A DNA stretch of 16,186 bases, taken from JAYPUG01 sp038117265. Its GTDB lineage: Bacteria; Pseudomonadota; Alphaproteobacteria; UBA6615. Below the pieces are notes generated by a model that was not told the origin of the DNA, made no database searches, and saw only the letters and a program-made list of their open reading frames with translations. Positions 6,369 through 13,994 of the stretch are shown one piece after another. A program made the position numbers and the translations under genes. Location: assembly GCA_038117265.1 (NCBI GenBank), contig JAYOFO010000054.1:1-16186 (forward strand). Reading direction: 5' to 3'. How positions within the stretch are numbered: the first letter of the stretch is position 1; each line of letters begins with the position of its first letter.

Positions 6369-6396
6369 AAAGGCGGGCCTCGGCCCGCCTTTTTTC
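6369..6396 (+). terminator. Intrinsic terminator of the selenoprotein cassette
   Basis: GGCGGGC (6372-6378) pairs with GCCCGCC (6383-6389) around a four-base loop. Flanking A's pair with the first T's, and a six-T run follows. It lies 25 nt after the CMD paralog stop and ends the plus-strand cassette. Read in reverse it has only three T's, so it may weakly terminate the convergent glutathione S-transferase transcript as well. Confidence 0.92.
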
Positions 6397-6420
6397 GTTC
6401 TCCTGCGGTCCCGGGCCGAT

Positions 6421-7203
6421 TCAACGTTCCGCCGAAATCCGCTCCATGACCGCGGCGGTGCCGGCGCGCAGCACGTCGCGTTCGCCGTCGTCGAGATCCC
6501 ACGGTGCCGTGGCCTCCCAGGTCGGGGTGGCCCGCCAGCGCGTAAGCCAGTCGCCGACGCGTGGACGGCCCTCGAACATCGTGTCGAGGCCGAACTTCTC
6601 GGCGGCGATCACGTAGGGCAGGACCGCGAGGTCGGCGAGGGTCGGCAGGTGACCGACAAGAAAGTCGCTTTCGGCGAGCGCCGCCTCCATGTCCGAAATC
6701 GTGCGGTCGAGCGTCCGCAGCGAGGGCTCGACGTCGGGGGCTGCATATCCCTGTTCGAGCAGCCGCTGCTGGCGCGCGCGCCGCGCGGGATCGACCAGCC
6801 GGTCAAGCAGTCGCGTGGTTTCCTCGGGCGATTTGGACAGCCAGTACGGCCGCACCAGTGCCGTCCATGCTAGCCCGCCGTAGCTCGGATGCTGGGTCTC
6901 GTCGACCCATTTGCACCATCTGCGCATGCGCGCCTGGTCGAGCGCCCCGGCCGGCTTGAGCGTGTCACGCGCGTAGGCCGTGTCGAGGTACTCCATGATG
7001 ATGGTCGACTCGGTCAACGGCGTGCCGCCGTCGACTAAGACGGGGACGAGCCCCTTGGGATTGAGGGCGAGATAGTCGGGGTCAAGGTTCTTCTTCTCGA
7101 TGATGTCGACGACGATGCTCTCCCAGTCCAGCCCCTTCTCGGACAGGACCGCCCGGACCTTCGCGGCGCAGGGCGAGCTGGGATAGTGATAGAGCGTCAG
7201 CAT
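6421..7203 (-). CDS. Glutathione S-transferase family protein
   Basis: This 260-residue protein starts MLTLYHYPSSPCAAKVR, the thioredoxin-fold N-terminal domain of a cytosolic GST. Ser9, Ser10 and Cys12 are near the catalytic position. LVPVL at 52-56 provides the cis-proline (Pro54), and the T64-E65-S66 motif binds the glutathione gamma-glutamyl group. The all-helical C-terminal domain carries ESDFLVGHLPTLADLAVLP, the usual N-capping box region. I chose the ATG at 7203, preceded by AAGGAACGG; an upstream ATG at 7233 adds ten residues with no family match. Members conjugate glutathione to electrophiles, isomerise maleyl-type ring-cleavage products, or reduce peroxides. The long 140-160 insertion rich in Arg is unusual but not disqualifying. 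It is convergent with the selenoprotein cassette and downstream of the molybdoenzyme subunit gene. Confidence 0.88.
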   Translation of the reverse strand: MLTLYHYPSSPCAAKVRAVLSEKGLDWESIVVDIIEKKNLDPDYLALNPKGLVPVLVDGGTPLTESTIIMEYLDTAYARDTLKPAGALDQARMRRWCKWVDETQHPSYGGLAWTALVRPYWLSKSPEETTRLLDRLVDPARRARQQRLLEQGYAAPDVEPSLRTLDRTISDMEAALAESDFLVGHLPTLADLAVLPYVIAAEKFGLDTMFEGRPRVGDWLTRWRATPTWEATAPWDLDDGERDVLRAGTAAVMERISAER

Positions 7204-7359
7204 GCCCACCGTTCCTTGTGCGTGGTGTTCCATTCGGGAGGTCGTCGGCGCGACCGCTGAATGAACCTGTTGCCATCGTGCGCCGTCTGGTGGCGCGCGG
7301 AAAGCGTCGCATGCGCACGCAACCCGTGCGCGATCCGCATGACCGGGATTCGCCGGTGT
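7204..7359 (-). other. Intergenic region between molybdoenzyme subunit and GST genes
   Basis: This 156-bp gap is between two minus-strand genes. It holds no recognisable gene, and I see no terminator hairpin with a T-run or promoter hexamer pair. It contains the GST Shine-Dalgarno. The gap is long enough for an independent GST promoter, but nothing confirms one. Confidence 0.3.
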
Positions 7360-9684
7360 CTAGTTCCCGTGCAGCGCGGCCCAGACACGCGGCGGGGTCG
7401 CCGGCATGTCGAGTTCGGTGATCCCGTGTGCCGACAGCGCATCGACGATGGCATTCATCCCGGCCGCCAGCGCGCCGGTGGTGCCGGCCTCGCCCGCGCC
7501 CTTGGCGCCGACGGGGTTGGTCGTGCACTTCACCGAGTGGAAGCCCAGCTTCATGTCGGGCATGTCGTCGGCGCGCGGCATCATGTAGTCCATGAACGAG
7601 CCGGCGAGCAGCTGGCCGTCATCGTCGTAGACCGCGTGTTCGCCCAGCACCTGGCCGAGCCCCTGGGCGACGCCGCCATGCACCTGGCCGTGGACGATCA
7701 TCGGGTTGATGACGGTGCCGCAATCGTCGACGGCGATATAGTCGAGCACTTCGATGACGCCCGTCTCGGGATCGATCTCGACTTCGCAGATGTGGCAGCC
7801 ATTGGGATAGGTCTGCTCGGGCGAGGTGAAGTCCTCCTCGGAATCGAGGGAATTGGGCACATCGTCGGGCAGATCGCCCAGCGCCTTCGCCCGGGCCGCC
7901 AGGTCGAAGATGTCGATCGCCCTGTCGGTGCCCGTCACCGTGAAGGTGCCGTCGGCATACTCGATGTCGGCCTCGGCGGCCTCCAGCACGTGGCCGGCGA
8001 GCTTCTTTCCCTTGTCGATCACCGCGTCGGCGGTCAGCGACAGCGCGCCGCTCGCCAACGCCATGGAGCGCGAGGCGACCGATGCGAAGCCGGTGTCGGG
8101 CGTCTCGAAGCTGTCGCCCTCGACGATGCGCACCTTTTCATAGGGCACCTGCAGCAGGTCGGAGACGACCTGGGCGAACGAGGTGGCGTGGCCCTGGCCG
8201 TTCGACTGGACGGCGAGGCGCGCCTCGACCGTGCCGTCGTCGGCAAAGACCAGCTTGGAGCCCTCCGACAGGTAGCCGCCGGCGGTCTCGACGAAGCAGG
8301 CCATACCGATGCCGCGCAGCCGGCCGCGCGCCTCGGACTCGGCGCGCCGTGCACCGAAATCGTCCCACGCGGCAAGCTCCAGCGCCTTGTCCATCGCCGC
8401 CTCGAACTCGCCGGAATCGTACACCTGGGCGAGCGAGGTGGTGTAGGGCATCTGCTCGGGCCTGACGAAGTTGCGCCGGCGCAGCTCGACCCGGTCGATA
8501 CCGATCTGGCGCGCGGCATGGTCCATCATCCGCTCGAGGATGTAGGCCGCCTCGGGCCGGCCGGCGCCGCGATAGGGGCCGATTGGCACATTGTTGGTCA
8601 GCAGGCACTTCACCTGGAATTCCAGCGCCGGGTTGTCGTAGCAGCCCGTCAGGCAGTTGCAGACGTTGCGCGTCGCGGCCGCGGGGCCGTGTGACGACAG
8701 GTAGCCGCCCATCGCCGCGATCATGTCGACCCGGAAGGCAAGCATCCTGCCGTCCGCATCGAAGGCCATGGTGCCGTTCATGATCCCGTCGCGGGCCTGG
8801 TTGTCGGCGAGGAACGCCTCGGACCGGCTGCCCTGCCACTTCACGGGCTTGCCGGTCTGCTTGGCGGCATAGAGGATCGCCACATATTCGGGATAGGCCT
8901 GGGTCTTCATGCCGAAGCCGCCGCCCACATCGTTGGTGCGCACGCGCATCTTCTCGTGCGGCACCTTGAAGATCGCATCGGCCAGCATATTGCGCTGGGC
9001 GTTCACGCCCTGGGAGCCGCTGACCAGCTCGTAGGTCTCGCTGCCGGCGTCGTAGCGCGCGACGGCGCTGCGCGGCTCCATCGAGGCGGCGACCAGCCGG
9101 TTGGTGGAAAGCGTCAGCCTCACGACATGGGCGGCGCCGTCGATCGCGGCCTGGGCCTTCGCCGCGTCGCCGATCTGGAAGTCGAGCGCGACGTTGCCCG
9201 GCACCGAGTCCCAGATCTCGATCTCGCCCCTGGCCGCATCGCGCACGTCGACGACGGCGGGCAGGGGGTCGATGTCGAGGTCGATCAGGTCGACCGCGTC
9301 CTGGGCCCGCGCGGTCGAGTCAGCGATCACCACGGCGACGATCTCGCCCACATGGCGCACCCGGCCGACGGCGATGGCCGGCCGCTCGGTCTTCAGGATC
9401 GGCGAGCCGTCGCGGTTCTGGAACGGCGTGACGTTGGGGATCGGGCCCAGCCCCGCGGCCGCCAGGTCCGCGCCGGTGAAGATGGCGATGACGCCCAGCG
9501 CCGCGGCGGCCTCCGTCGTGTCGATGCCCCGGATCTCGCCATGGCCGACGGGCGAGCGCAGGAAGGCGGCATAGGCCTGGCCCTCGAAGCTGTTGTCGTC
9601 GGCATAGCTGCCATGACCGGTGACGAGCCGCGCATCCTCGCGGCGTGTGACGTGCTGGGAAATCCCGAACTGGCCGGATGACAT
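7360..9684 (-). CDS. Xanthine dehydrogenase / CO-dehydrogenase-type molybdopterin-binding large subunit
   Basis: This 774-residue protein has the full large-subunit layout of the xanthine oxidase family. An N-terminal domain starts with the characteristic RREDARLVTGHGSYADD. The molybdenum-cofactor motif VGGGFGMK is at 253-260, an IGPYRGAGRPEA loop is around Tyr371-Arg376, and KGAGEAG near the end holds the catalytic Glu732. The loop lacks the AYRCSFR cysteine of true CO dehydrogenase (form I), so it is more like the broad form II/aldehyde or aromatic hydroxylase group. Such enzymes hydroxylate aldehydes, N-heterocycles or aromatics and normally need a 2Fe-2S and an FAD subunit, neither of which is adjacent. 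A GGGGAGA Shine-Dalgarno precedes the start. The VOC protein gene lies 93 nt upstream on the same strand. The substrate is unknown. Confidence 0.92.
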   Translation of the reverse strand: MSSGQFGISQHVTRREDARLVTGHGSYADDNSFEGQAYAAFLRSPVGHGEIRGIDTTEAAAALGVIAIFTGADLAAAGLGPIPNVTPFQNRDGSPILKTERPAIAVGRVRHVGEIVAVVIADSTARAQDAVDLIDLDIDPLPAVVDVRDAARGEIEIWDSVPGNVALDFQIGDAAKAQAAIDGAAHVVRLTLSTNRLVAASMEPRSAVARYDAGSETYELVSGSQGVNAQRNMLADAIFKVPHEKMRVRTNDVGGGFGMKTQAYPEYVAILYAAKQTGKPVKWQGSRSEAFLADNQARDGIMNGTMAFDADGRMLAFRVDMIAAMGGYLSSHGPAAATRNVCNCLTGCYDNPALEFQVKCLLTNNVPIGPYRGAGRPEAAYILERMMDHAARQIGIDRVELRRRNFVRPEQMPYTTSLAQVYDSGEFEAAMDKALELAAWDDFGARRAESEARGRLRGIGMACFVETAGGYLSEGSKLVFADDGTVEARLAVQSNGQGHATSFAQVVSDLLQVPYEKVRIVEGDSFETPDTGFASVASRSMALASGALSLTADAVIDKGKKLAGHVLEAAEADIEYADGTFTVTGTDRAIDIFDLAARAKALGDLPDDVPNSLDSEEDFTSPEQTYPNGCHICEVEIDPETGVIEVLDYIAVDDCGTVINPMIVHGQVHGGVAQGLGQVLGEHAVYDDDGQLLAGSFMDYMMPRADDMPDMKLGFHSVKCTTNPVGAKGAGEAGTTGALAAGMNAIVDALSAHGITELDMPATPPRVWAALHGN

Positions 9685-9777
9685 TGTGTGCTTCTCCCCG
9701 GAAACGTGCCGTTCTCGTTGCGTGAAGTTAACATGACGATCCGTCGTGGCGAAGCCGACCGACGGCCGATATACGAC

Positions 9778-10701
9778 CTACAGCGCGAAGCTGTCGGTGG
9801 CAAAGCCGACCCGGCCCTGCGCGTCCTTCAAACTGGCCGAGGGCGGATCGGTGATGCCCCAATGGTCGCTGCGCCCGGCCGGCCAGCCCCAGTCCTCGGG
9901 GCCGCCCGTGGGATAGCTCTCGTCGACCTGCGCGACTTCGGCGGTGTACTCGATGGGGATGTGCTCGACGCCGACGAAGTAGGCGAAGACGTTGTTGCCC
10001 GGCCCGTGCCGGCCGACGCCCCATTCGATGGGCCAGCCCGCGTCGCGGCACCGCCCGGCGCCGCGCATCACCGATTCCAGGTCGGGCATGTCGAACGCGA
10101 TGTGGTTCAGGCTCGTCCCGCCGCCATTGCCGATGGCGATATTGTGGTGGTCGATGGGGCCGGCGCCCGCATCCCCGCAGCGCAGGAAGTTGTGCATGCG
10201 CGTGCGGTCGCTGACGCGGAACCCGAGCAGGTCGGTGAACAGCGCCACCGCCGCCTCGGGCGCTTCGGAGTTCAGCACCACATGCGCCAGCTTGCGCGGC
10301 CGGTCGGCGATGTCGCCCGCATCGGCGTGGGTGGCGATGTCGGAGACGATGGCGAGGTTGCGGCCCTCGGCATCGCGAAACGCAAAGCCGTGGCCGCCGC
10401 CGGGTCGCTCCAGGTCCGCCGGCGCGGTCAGGTCGCGGACCCCATGCGCGCCGCCCGCTTCGGCGATGCGTGCGTGCAGCGCCGCGACGGCGGCGCGGTC
10501 GTGGGCCAGCAGGTTGACCCGCATGATCTCGGTACGCGGACGCGCGTGCAGCGCGAGCACATGGTGGAACGGCCCGGTGGCGCGCAGATGGCGGGATGTG
10601 TCGTCGCCCGCGATCTGCGCAAGTCCCCAGACATCGGTGAAGAAGGCGGTCGCGCCATCGAGGTCGACGCTGTGCAGTGCGAGGATGGCGGCTTCGGTCA
10701 T
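9778..10701 (-). CDS. VOC-superfamily protein, type I extradiol dioxygenase-like
   Basis: This 307-residue two-domain protein has the paired beta-alpha-beta-beta-beta modules of extradiol ring-cleavage dioxygenases. The C-terminal module keeps the metal triad His140 (KLAHVVLNS), His200 (LNHIAFDM) and Glu251 (IPIEYTAE). Candidate second-sphere residues equivalent to the catalytic His and Tyr of BphC-type enzymes are His185/His186 and Tyr252. These enzymes use Fe(II) or Mn(II) and O2 to cleave catechols next to the hydroxyls. The length matches the 290-310 residues typical of the group. It sits upstream of the molybdoenzyme subunit and divergent from the amidohydrolases, a context that suits aromatic ring opening. 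A glyoxalase-like or other VOC role is the main alternative. The intact HHE triad supports an active metal enzyme. Confidence 0.87.
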   Translation of the reverse strand: MTEAAILALHSVDLDGATAFFTDVWGLAQIAGDDTSRHLRATGPFHHVLALHARPRTEIMRVNLLAHDRAAVAALHARIAEAGGAHGVRDLTAPADLERPGGGHGFAFRDAEGRNLAIVSDIATHADAGDIADRPRKLAHVVLNSEAPEAAVALFTDLLGFRVSDRTRMHNFLRCGDAGAGPIDHHNIAIGNGGGTSLNHIAFDMPDLESVMRGAGRCRDAGWPIEWGVGRHGPGNNVFAYFVGVEHIPIEYTAEVAQVDESYPTGGPEDWGWPAGRSDHWGITDPPSASLKDAQGRVGFATDSFAL

Positions 10702-10914
10702 GGCGGGGTCCAGGAGATCGCGTCGGGTTGGGTGTCGCGTGCTCCGGCAAAACTAGACCAGGATTTGGGTCTCGGGAACCGCCTGTCTTGCGGTCATGTT
10801 CGGGCGACTTCCCGCGCCGCCTTCGATCTGTATAATCCGCCGCGCCGGCGCCCGGGGGGTCCCCCGCTTATCTGCCGAAACGAAACCGAATCCGAGACCC
10901 GGGGAGAGACCTCC
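10702..10914. promoter_or_regulatory. Divergent region with TATAAT promoter for the first amidohydrolase
   Basis: This 213-bp gap contains a perfect TATAAT at 10831-10836 on the plus strand, conspicuous in G+C-rich DNA. The -35 position (about 10807-10813) is weak (CTTCCC), so an activator may help. Transcription would start near 10843, giving a 72-nt leader. The leader includes a small G/C hairpin (10853-10866, five base pairs with a GGTC loop) and then the GGGGAGA Shine-Dalgarno. I see no terminator-like T-run or known riboswitch. Confidence 0.5.
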
Positions 10915-12006
10915 ATGCTGTTCAAGTGCGGCCAGAACCACATTCACACGCAGGCCTGCGCGCCCGCCTCCGATGCCGGTCACGCGCCGATCAAGGTCGA
11001 GAGGCTCGGCGTGCGCACCGTCGACATCCATTGCCACCTGCACGTGCCCGCGGCCGATGCGCTGATGAAGGACGTGGCGGACATGTCGCGTGAGCCGCTG
11101 ATGTGGCACTCCAACGACGCCACGCGGCAGTTCCAGATGGCCCACACCAAGGAGATCATGCCGCGGGCGACCGATACGGCGCTGCGGTTGGCCGAGATGG
11201 ACGCGACCGGCGTCGACGTGCAGGCCATCTCGACCGCACCCAACCACTACGCCTACTGGACCGAGCCGGACCTCGGCCGCCAGGTGGCCCAGACGGTGAA
11301 CGAGGCGATCGCCAACCTGGTGGGCGAGCACCCCGACCGCTTCGTCGGCCTGTGCACCGTGCCGCTGCAGGACCCGCAGATAGCGGTCGCCGAGCTTGAG
11401 CGCGCGGTCAAGGAGATGGGCATGCGCGGGGTCGAGATCAACGCCGACGTCGCCGGGCAGGAGCTGTCCAAGGCCGGCCTCGACGCCTTCTGGTCCAAGT
11501 GCGAGGAGCTCGACGTGGTGGTCTTCATCCACCCTTCGGGCTTCGCCAAGGGCGAGCGTTTCGCCGACCATTACTTCGCCAACATCATCGGCAACCCGCT
11601 GGCGACCACGGTCGCGGTCCACTACCTGATCTTCGACGGGGTGATGGACCGGCATCCGGGCCTGAAGATCGTGCTCGCCCATGGCGGCGGCTTTTTGGGC
11701 GCCTATCCGGGCCGCATCGACCACGCCCACCCGCTGCGCACCGACATGCAGCGCGAGCTGGCGGCCGGCAAGCGGCCGGGCTCGTATCTCGAGCGGTTCT
11801 ACTTCGACACGGTTGTCTTCACCCACGACCAGCTCGAGTTCCTGGCCAGCCACTACGGCGCCGATCATGTGATCATGGGGACCGACTATCCCTACGACAT
11901 GGCCGAGACCGACCCGGTCGGCCACGTCATGGGCTCCGGCCTCTCCGACGACGAGAAGCGCGCCATCCTGGGCGAGACGGCGGCCAAGCTGCTGAAGCTC
12001 GCCTGA
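10915..12006 (+). CDS. Amidohydrolase-family metal enzyme (ACMSD-like decarboxylase/hydrolase), paralog 1
   Basis: This 363-residue TIM-barrel amidohydrolase (Amidohydro_2) carries VDIHCHLHVP with metal ligands His39 and His41. Further ligands are His206 (VVFIHPSG), His256 (LAHGGG) and Asp324 in TDYPYD. This is the one-metal arrangement of ACMSD, gamma-resorcylate decarboxylase and 5-carboxyvanillate decarboxylase. An N-terminal extension of about 35 residues with several Cys and His precedes the barrel and begins MLFKC, a start shared by both later paralogs. The ATG at 10915 follows GGGGAGA by a suitable distance. Relatives catalyse non-oxidative decarboxylation or hydration of aromatic or ring-opened acids. 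It is 46 nt upstream of the next paralog, probably in one operon. The reaction and substrate are undetermined. Confidence 0.9.
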   Translation: MLFKCGQNHIHTQACAPASDAGHAPIKVERLGVRTVDIHCHLHVPAADALMKDVADMSREPLMWHSNDATRQFQMAHTKEIMPRATDTALRLAEMDATGVDVQAISTAPNHYAYWTEPDLGRQVAQTVNEAIANLVGEHPDRFVGLCTVPLQDPQIAVAELERAVKEMGMRGVEINADVAGQELSKAGLDAFWSKCEELDVVVFIHPSGFAKGERFADHYFANIIGNPLATTVAVHYLIFDGVMDRHPGLKIVLAHGGGFLGAYPGRIDHAHPLRTDMQRELAAGKRPGSYLERFYFDTVVFTHDQLEFLASHYGADHVIMGTDYPYDMAETDPVGHVMGSGLSDDEKRAILGETAAKLLKLA

Positions 12007-12052
12007 TCCGACACCGAACCGACAACGAAAACCCAATTCAGGGGAACGAACG

Positions 12053-13138
12053 ATGCTCTTTACCTGCGACAGCCACGCCCACCGCCACGCGCCCGCCGGC
12101 GACCGCGGCACCACCGTCACCAACGGCAAGAAGCACTTCACCGTGGACATCCACTGCCACGTGCACGTGCCCGAGGCCGACGCGATGCTCAAGGACGCCC
12201 GCGCGGCGGACCAGAAGAACCTCTATGTCGACACCAACGAGGTGACGGCCGAGATCAACCGCAAGCAGCACCAGACGATCCTCGACAAGCTGACTGACCC
12301 GTCGGTGCGCATCGTCGACATGGATGCCTCGGGCATCGACGTGCAGGCGATCTCGCCAGCGCCGTTCCACTACAACTACGCCTACGACGCCGACTTCGCG
12401 CGCGAGACGGCGCATGTGGTCAACGACCGGATCGCCGAGATCTGCGGCCAGTATCCCGACCGGTTCGTCGGCATGTGCACGGTGCCCCTGCAGGACGCCG
12501 GGATCGCCGTCGCCGAGCTCGAGCGCTGCGTGAAGGATCTGGGGATGCGCGGCGTGGAGATTTCCACCAACGTCAACGGGCAGGACCTGACCCGCGCCGG
12601 GCTTGAGCCGTTCTTCGCCAAGTGCGAGGAGCTGGGGATCGTGATCTTCATGCATCCCATCGGCACCTCCTTCAAGGAGCGCATGGTCGACCATTATTTC
12701 CGCAACACGATCGGCCATCCGCTCGAATCCGCCCTGGCGGTCGGCCACCTGGTGTTCGACGGCTACCTGGAAAAATATTCGGGTCTGAAGATCTGCATCG
12801 CCCATGGCGGCGGCTACGTGCCCGCCTATTCGGGCCGCTTCGACCACCCCTACCATCTGCGCGACGACTGCCGCGCCGTGATCTCGAAGCCGCCTTCCGA
12901 GTATGTGAAGAAGCTCTACTTCGACACGGTGGTGTTCACCGAGCACCAGCTCCGCTACATGATCGAGACCTGGGGCGCCGACCACGTCATCATGGGCACC
13001 GACTATCCCTACGACATGGCCGAGACCGATCCGGTCGGCCATGTGGATTCGGTGAAGGGCCTGTCCGAGGATGACAAGGCCCGCGTGATGGGCGCGAATG
13101 CCGCCGCGCTGCTGGGCATCGAGGTGCGCGCCGCCTGA
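12053..13138 (+). CDS. Amidohydrolase-family metal enzyme (ACMSD-like), paralog 2
   Basis: This 361-residue protein is paralogous to its neighbours and clearly closer to the third copy. Shared stretches include AEICGQ, GMRGVEISTNVNG, IGHPLES and KICIAHGGGY. Metal ligands are His34 and His36 (DIHCHVHVP), His201 (IFMHPIG), His251 and Asp317 (TDYPYD). The N-terminal extension is Cys/His-rich, with Cys5, His8, His10 and His12 in MLFTCDSHAHRH, and may bind an additional metal. AGGGGAA lies before the ATG. The gene ends before a strong hairpin, so it is likely the last of the two-gene operon started by paralog 1. Retained ligands imply activity, and divergence from paralog 1 suggests a different acid substrate or successive steps. 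Confidence 0.9.
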   Translation: MLFTCDSHAHRHAPAGDRGTTVTNGKKHFTVDIHCHVHVPEADAMLKDARAADQKNLYVDTNEVTAEINRKQHQTILDKLTDPSVRIVDMDASGIDVQAISPAPFHYNYAYDADFARETAHVVNDRIAEICGQYPDRFVGMCTVPLQDAGIAVAELERCVKDLGMRGVEISTNVNGQDLTRAGLEPFFAKCEELGIVIFMHPIGTSFKERMVDHYFRNTIGHPLESALAVGHLVFDGYLEKYSGLKICIAHGGGYVPAYSGRFDHPYHLRDDCRAVISKPPSEYVKKLYFDTVVFTEHQLRYMIETWGADHVIMGTDYPYDMAETDPVGHVDSVKGLSEDDKARVMGANAAALLGIEVRAA

Positions 13139-13164
13139 CCGGCACCACAGGCGTTCGAATTCCG

Positions 13165-13199
13165 GGGGCGGGCCGTTTCGGTCCGCCCCTATGCTTTTT
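13165..13199 (+). terminator. Intrinsic terminator after the amidohydrolase pair
   Basis: GGGGCGGGCCG (13165-13175) pairs with CGGTCCGCCCC (13179-13189), including one G-T wobble, around a TTT loop. A five-T run (13195-13199) follows after a 5-nt spacer, a little later than ideal. The structure overlaps the stop codon of the convergent DUF4286-like gene, an economical arrangement. Confidence 0.75.
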
Positions 13200-13887
13200 C
13201 GGCCTCGGAGAGGCGCTGGTTGCCATAGAGGAACCGCCAGGTCTCGAAGACCGGCGCCGTGCCCTGGGCCGCATGCGCGGCGAGCCGCGGGCCCAGCAAT
13301 TCGTGCGCGGCGGCGGATGCCGCATCGATGTCGGTTCCCTCGATCAGCACGCCCCATTCGGGTACCGCTTCGGGGTCGGGCTCCTGGCCGAAGGCACGGG
13401 TCATGTGGTCGTCGATCTCGCGGACCACGGCCATGGCGCAGGCGCCCGTCAGCCGCGACCGGGCCGCGACCTCGTCGAGGATGCCGCCGGCCAGCCAGGC
13501 CGCCAGCGCGTCGGTGCGCGACGGATCGGGGCGGACCCGCGCCAGGGCCAGGAACGCCCCCGAGCCGCGCGCGCTGTCGGCGACGACCCGGCCGACCATC
13601 CGGTGCCACTTGGTGAAGGCCGGCATGATCCGCGCCGACCATTCGGTCTGGTCGCGCACCACGTCGAGATAGGCCGGCGAGCCGATGTCCTCGGGGCGCA
13701 GGCACTCATAGGTCGACATGTAGCGGATGCCGGCGTCGATCGCCTCGTAGCGCCGGGCCCGGCGGAACCCGGGCAGGTCGATCCGCTCGTCCAGATGCTC
13801 GCGGTTGTACCATTCGTTGAACTCGTCCTCGAGGTCGGGTGCGACCTCGGTGAACGTGATCATCATGCCGGTGCCGAAGAGTTTCAT
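13189..13887 (-). CDS. DUF4286/EthD-like dimeric alpha-beta barrel protein
   Basis: This 232-residue protein starts MKLFGTGMMITFTEVAPD and continues with EDEFNEWYNREHLDERIDLPGF, the family signature in which the NEWYNxEHLxER helix and following strand form a ferredoxin-like alpha/beta barrel. A second half repeats a similar layout (WGVLIEGTDIDAASAAAHEL), so the protein looks like two fused barrels. Such small barrels occur in ring-degradation clusters as EthD-like accessory, isomerase or monooxygenase proteins, but no reaction is assigned. The ATG at 13887 is preceded by AGGGAG; the longer reading to 13959 lacks similarity. It lies inside the amidohydrolase cluster on the opposite strand and diverges from paralog 3, which suggests a linked role and shared regulation. 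Confidence 0.78.
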   Translation of the reverse strand: MKLFGTGMMITFTEVAPDLEDEFNEWYNREHLDERIDLPGFRRARRYEAIDAGIRYMSTYECLRPEDIGSPAYLDVVRDQTEWSARIMPAFTKWHRMVGRVVADSARGSGAFLALARVRPDPSRTDALAAWLAGGILDEVAARSRLTGACAMAVVREIDDHMTRAFGQEPDPEAVPEWGVLIEGTDIDAASAAAHELLGPRLAAHAAQGTAPVFETWRFLYGNQRLSEAEKA

Positions 13888-13994
13888 CGCCCGACTCCCT
13901 GCGATATCGACGCGTCTTGCGCGCCCGGCTAGGCTGCACGGACGGACATCAGAACGCAAACGCGCCGCGGCGCGGCCATCCGGGGGGAATCACG
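13888..13994. promoter_or_regulatory. Divergent region between DUF4286-like gene and amidohydrolase 3
   Basis: This 107-bp gap between divergent genes should hold both promoters. TCGACG (13907-13912) followed after 17 nt by TAGGCT (13930-13935) is a possible weak plus-strand promoter, with a GGGGGGA Shine-Dalgarno near the amidohydrolase start. A self-complementary G/C run (CGCGCCGCGGCGCGG) lies between and could fold in the leader or bind a regulator. All of these are weak calls. Confidence 0.35.

Noticed and set aside
9688..12006. 772-codon plus-strand open frame beginning antisense to the VOC gene
   Set aside because: Recognisable amidohydrolase sequence begins only at the ATG at 10915, which has a Shine-Dalgarno. 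The upstream part mirrors the VOC gene.
12038..13705. 555-codon minus-strand frame opposite amidohydrolase 2
   Set aside because: It has no recognisable domain and lies antisense to a well-conserved enzyme. The real minus-strand gene in this area is 13189-13887 in another frame.
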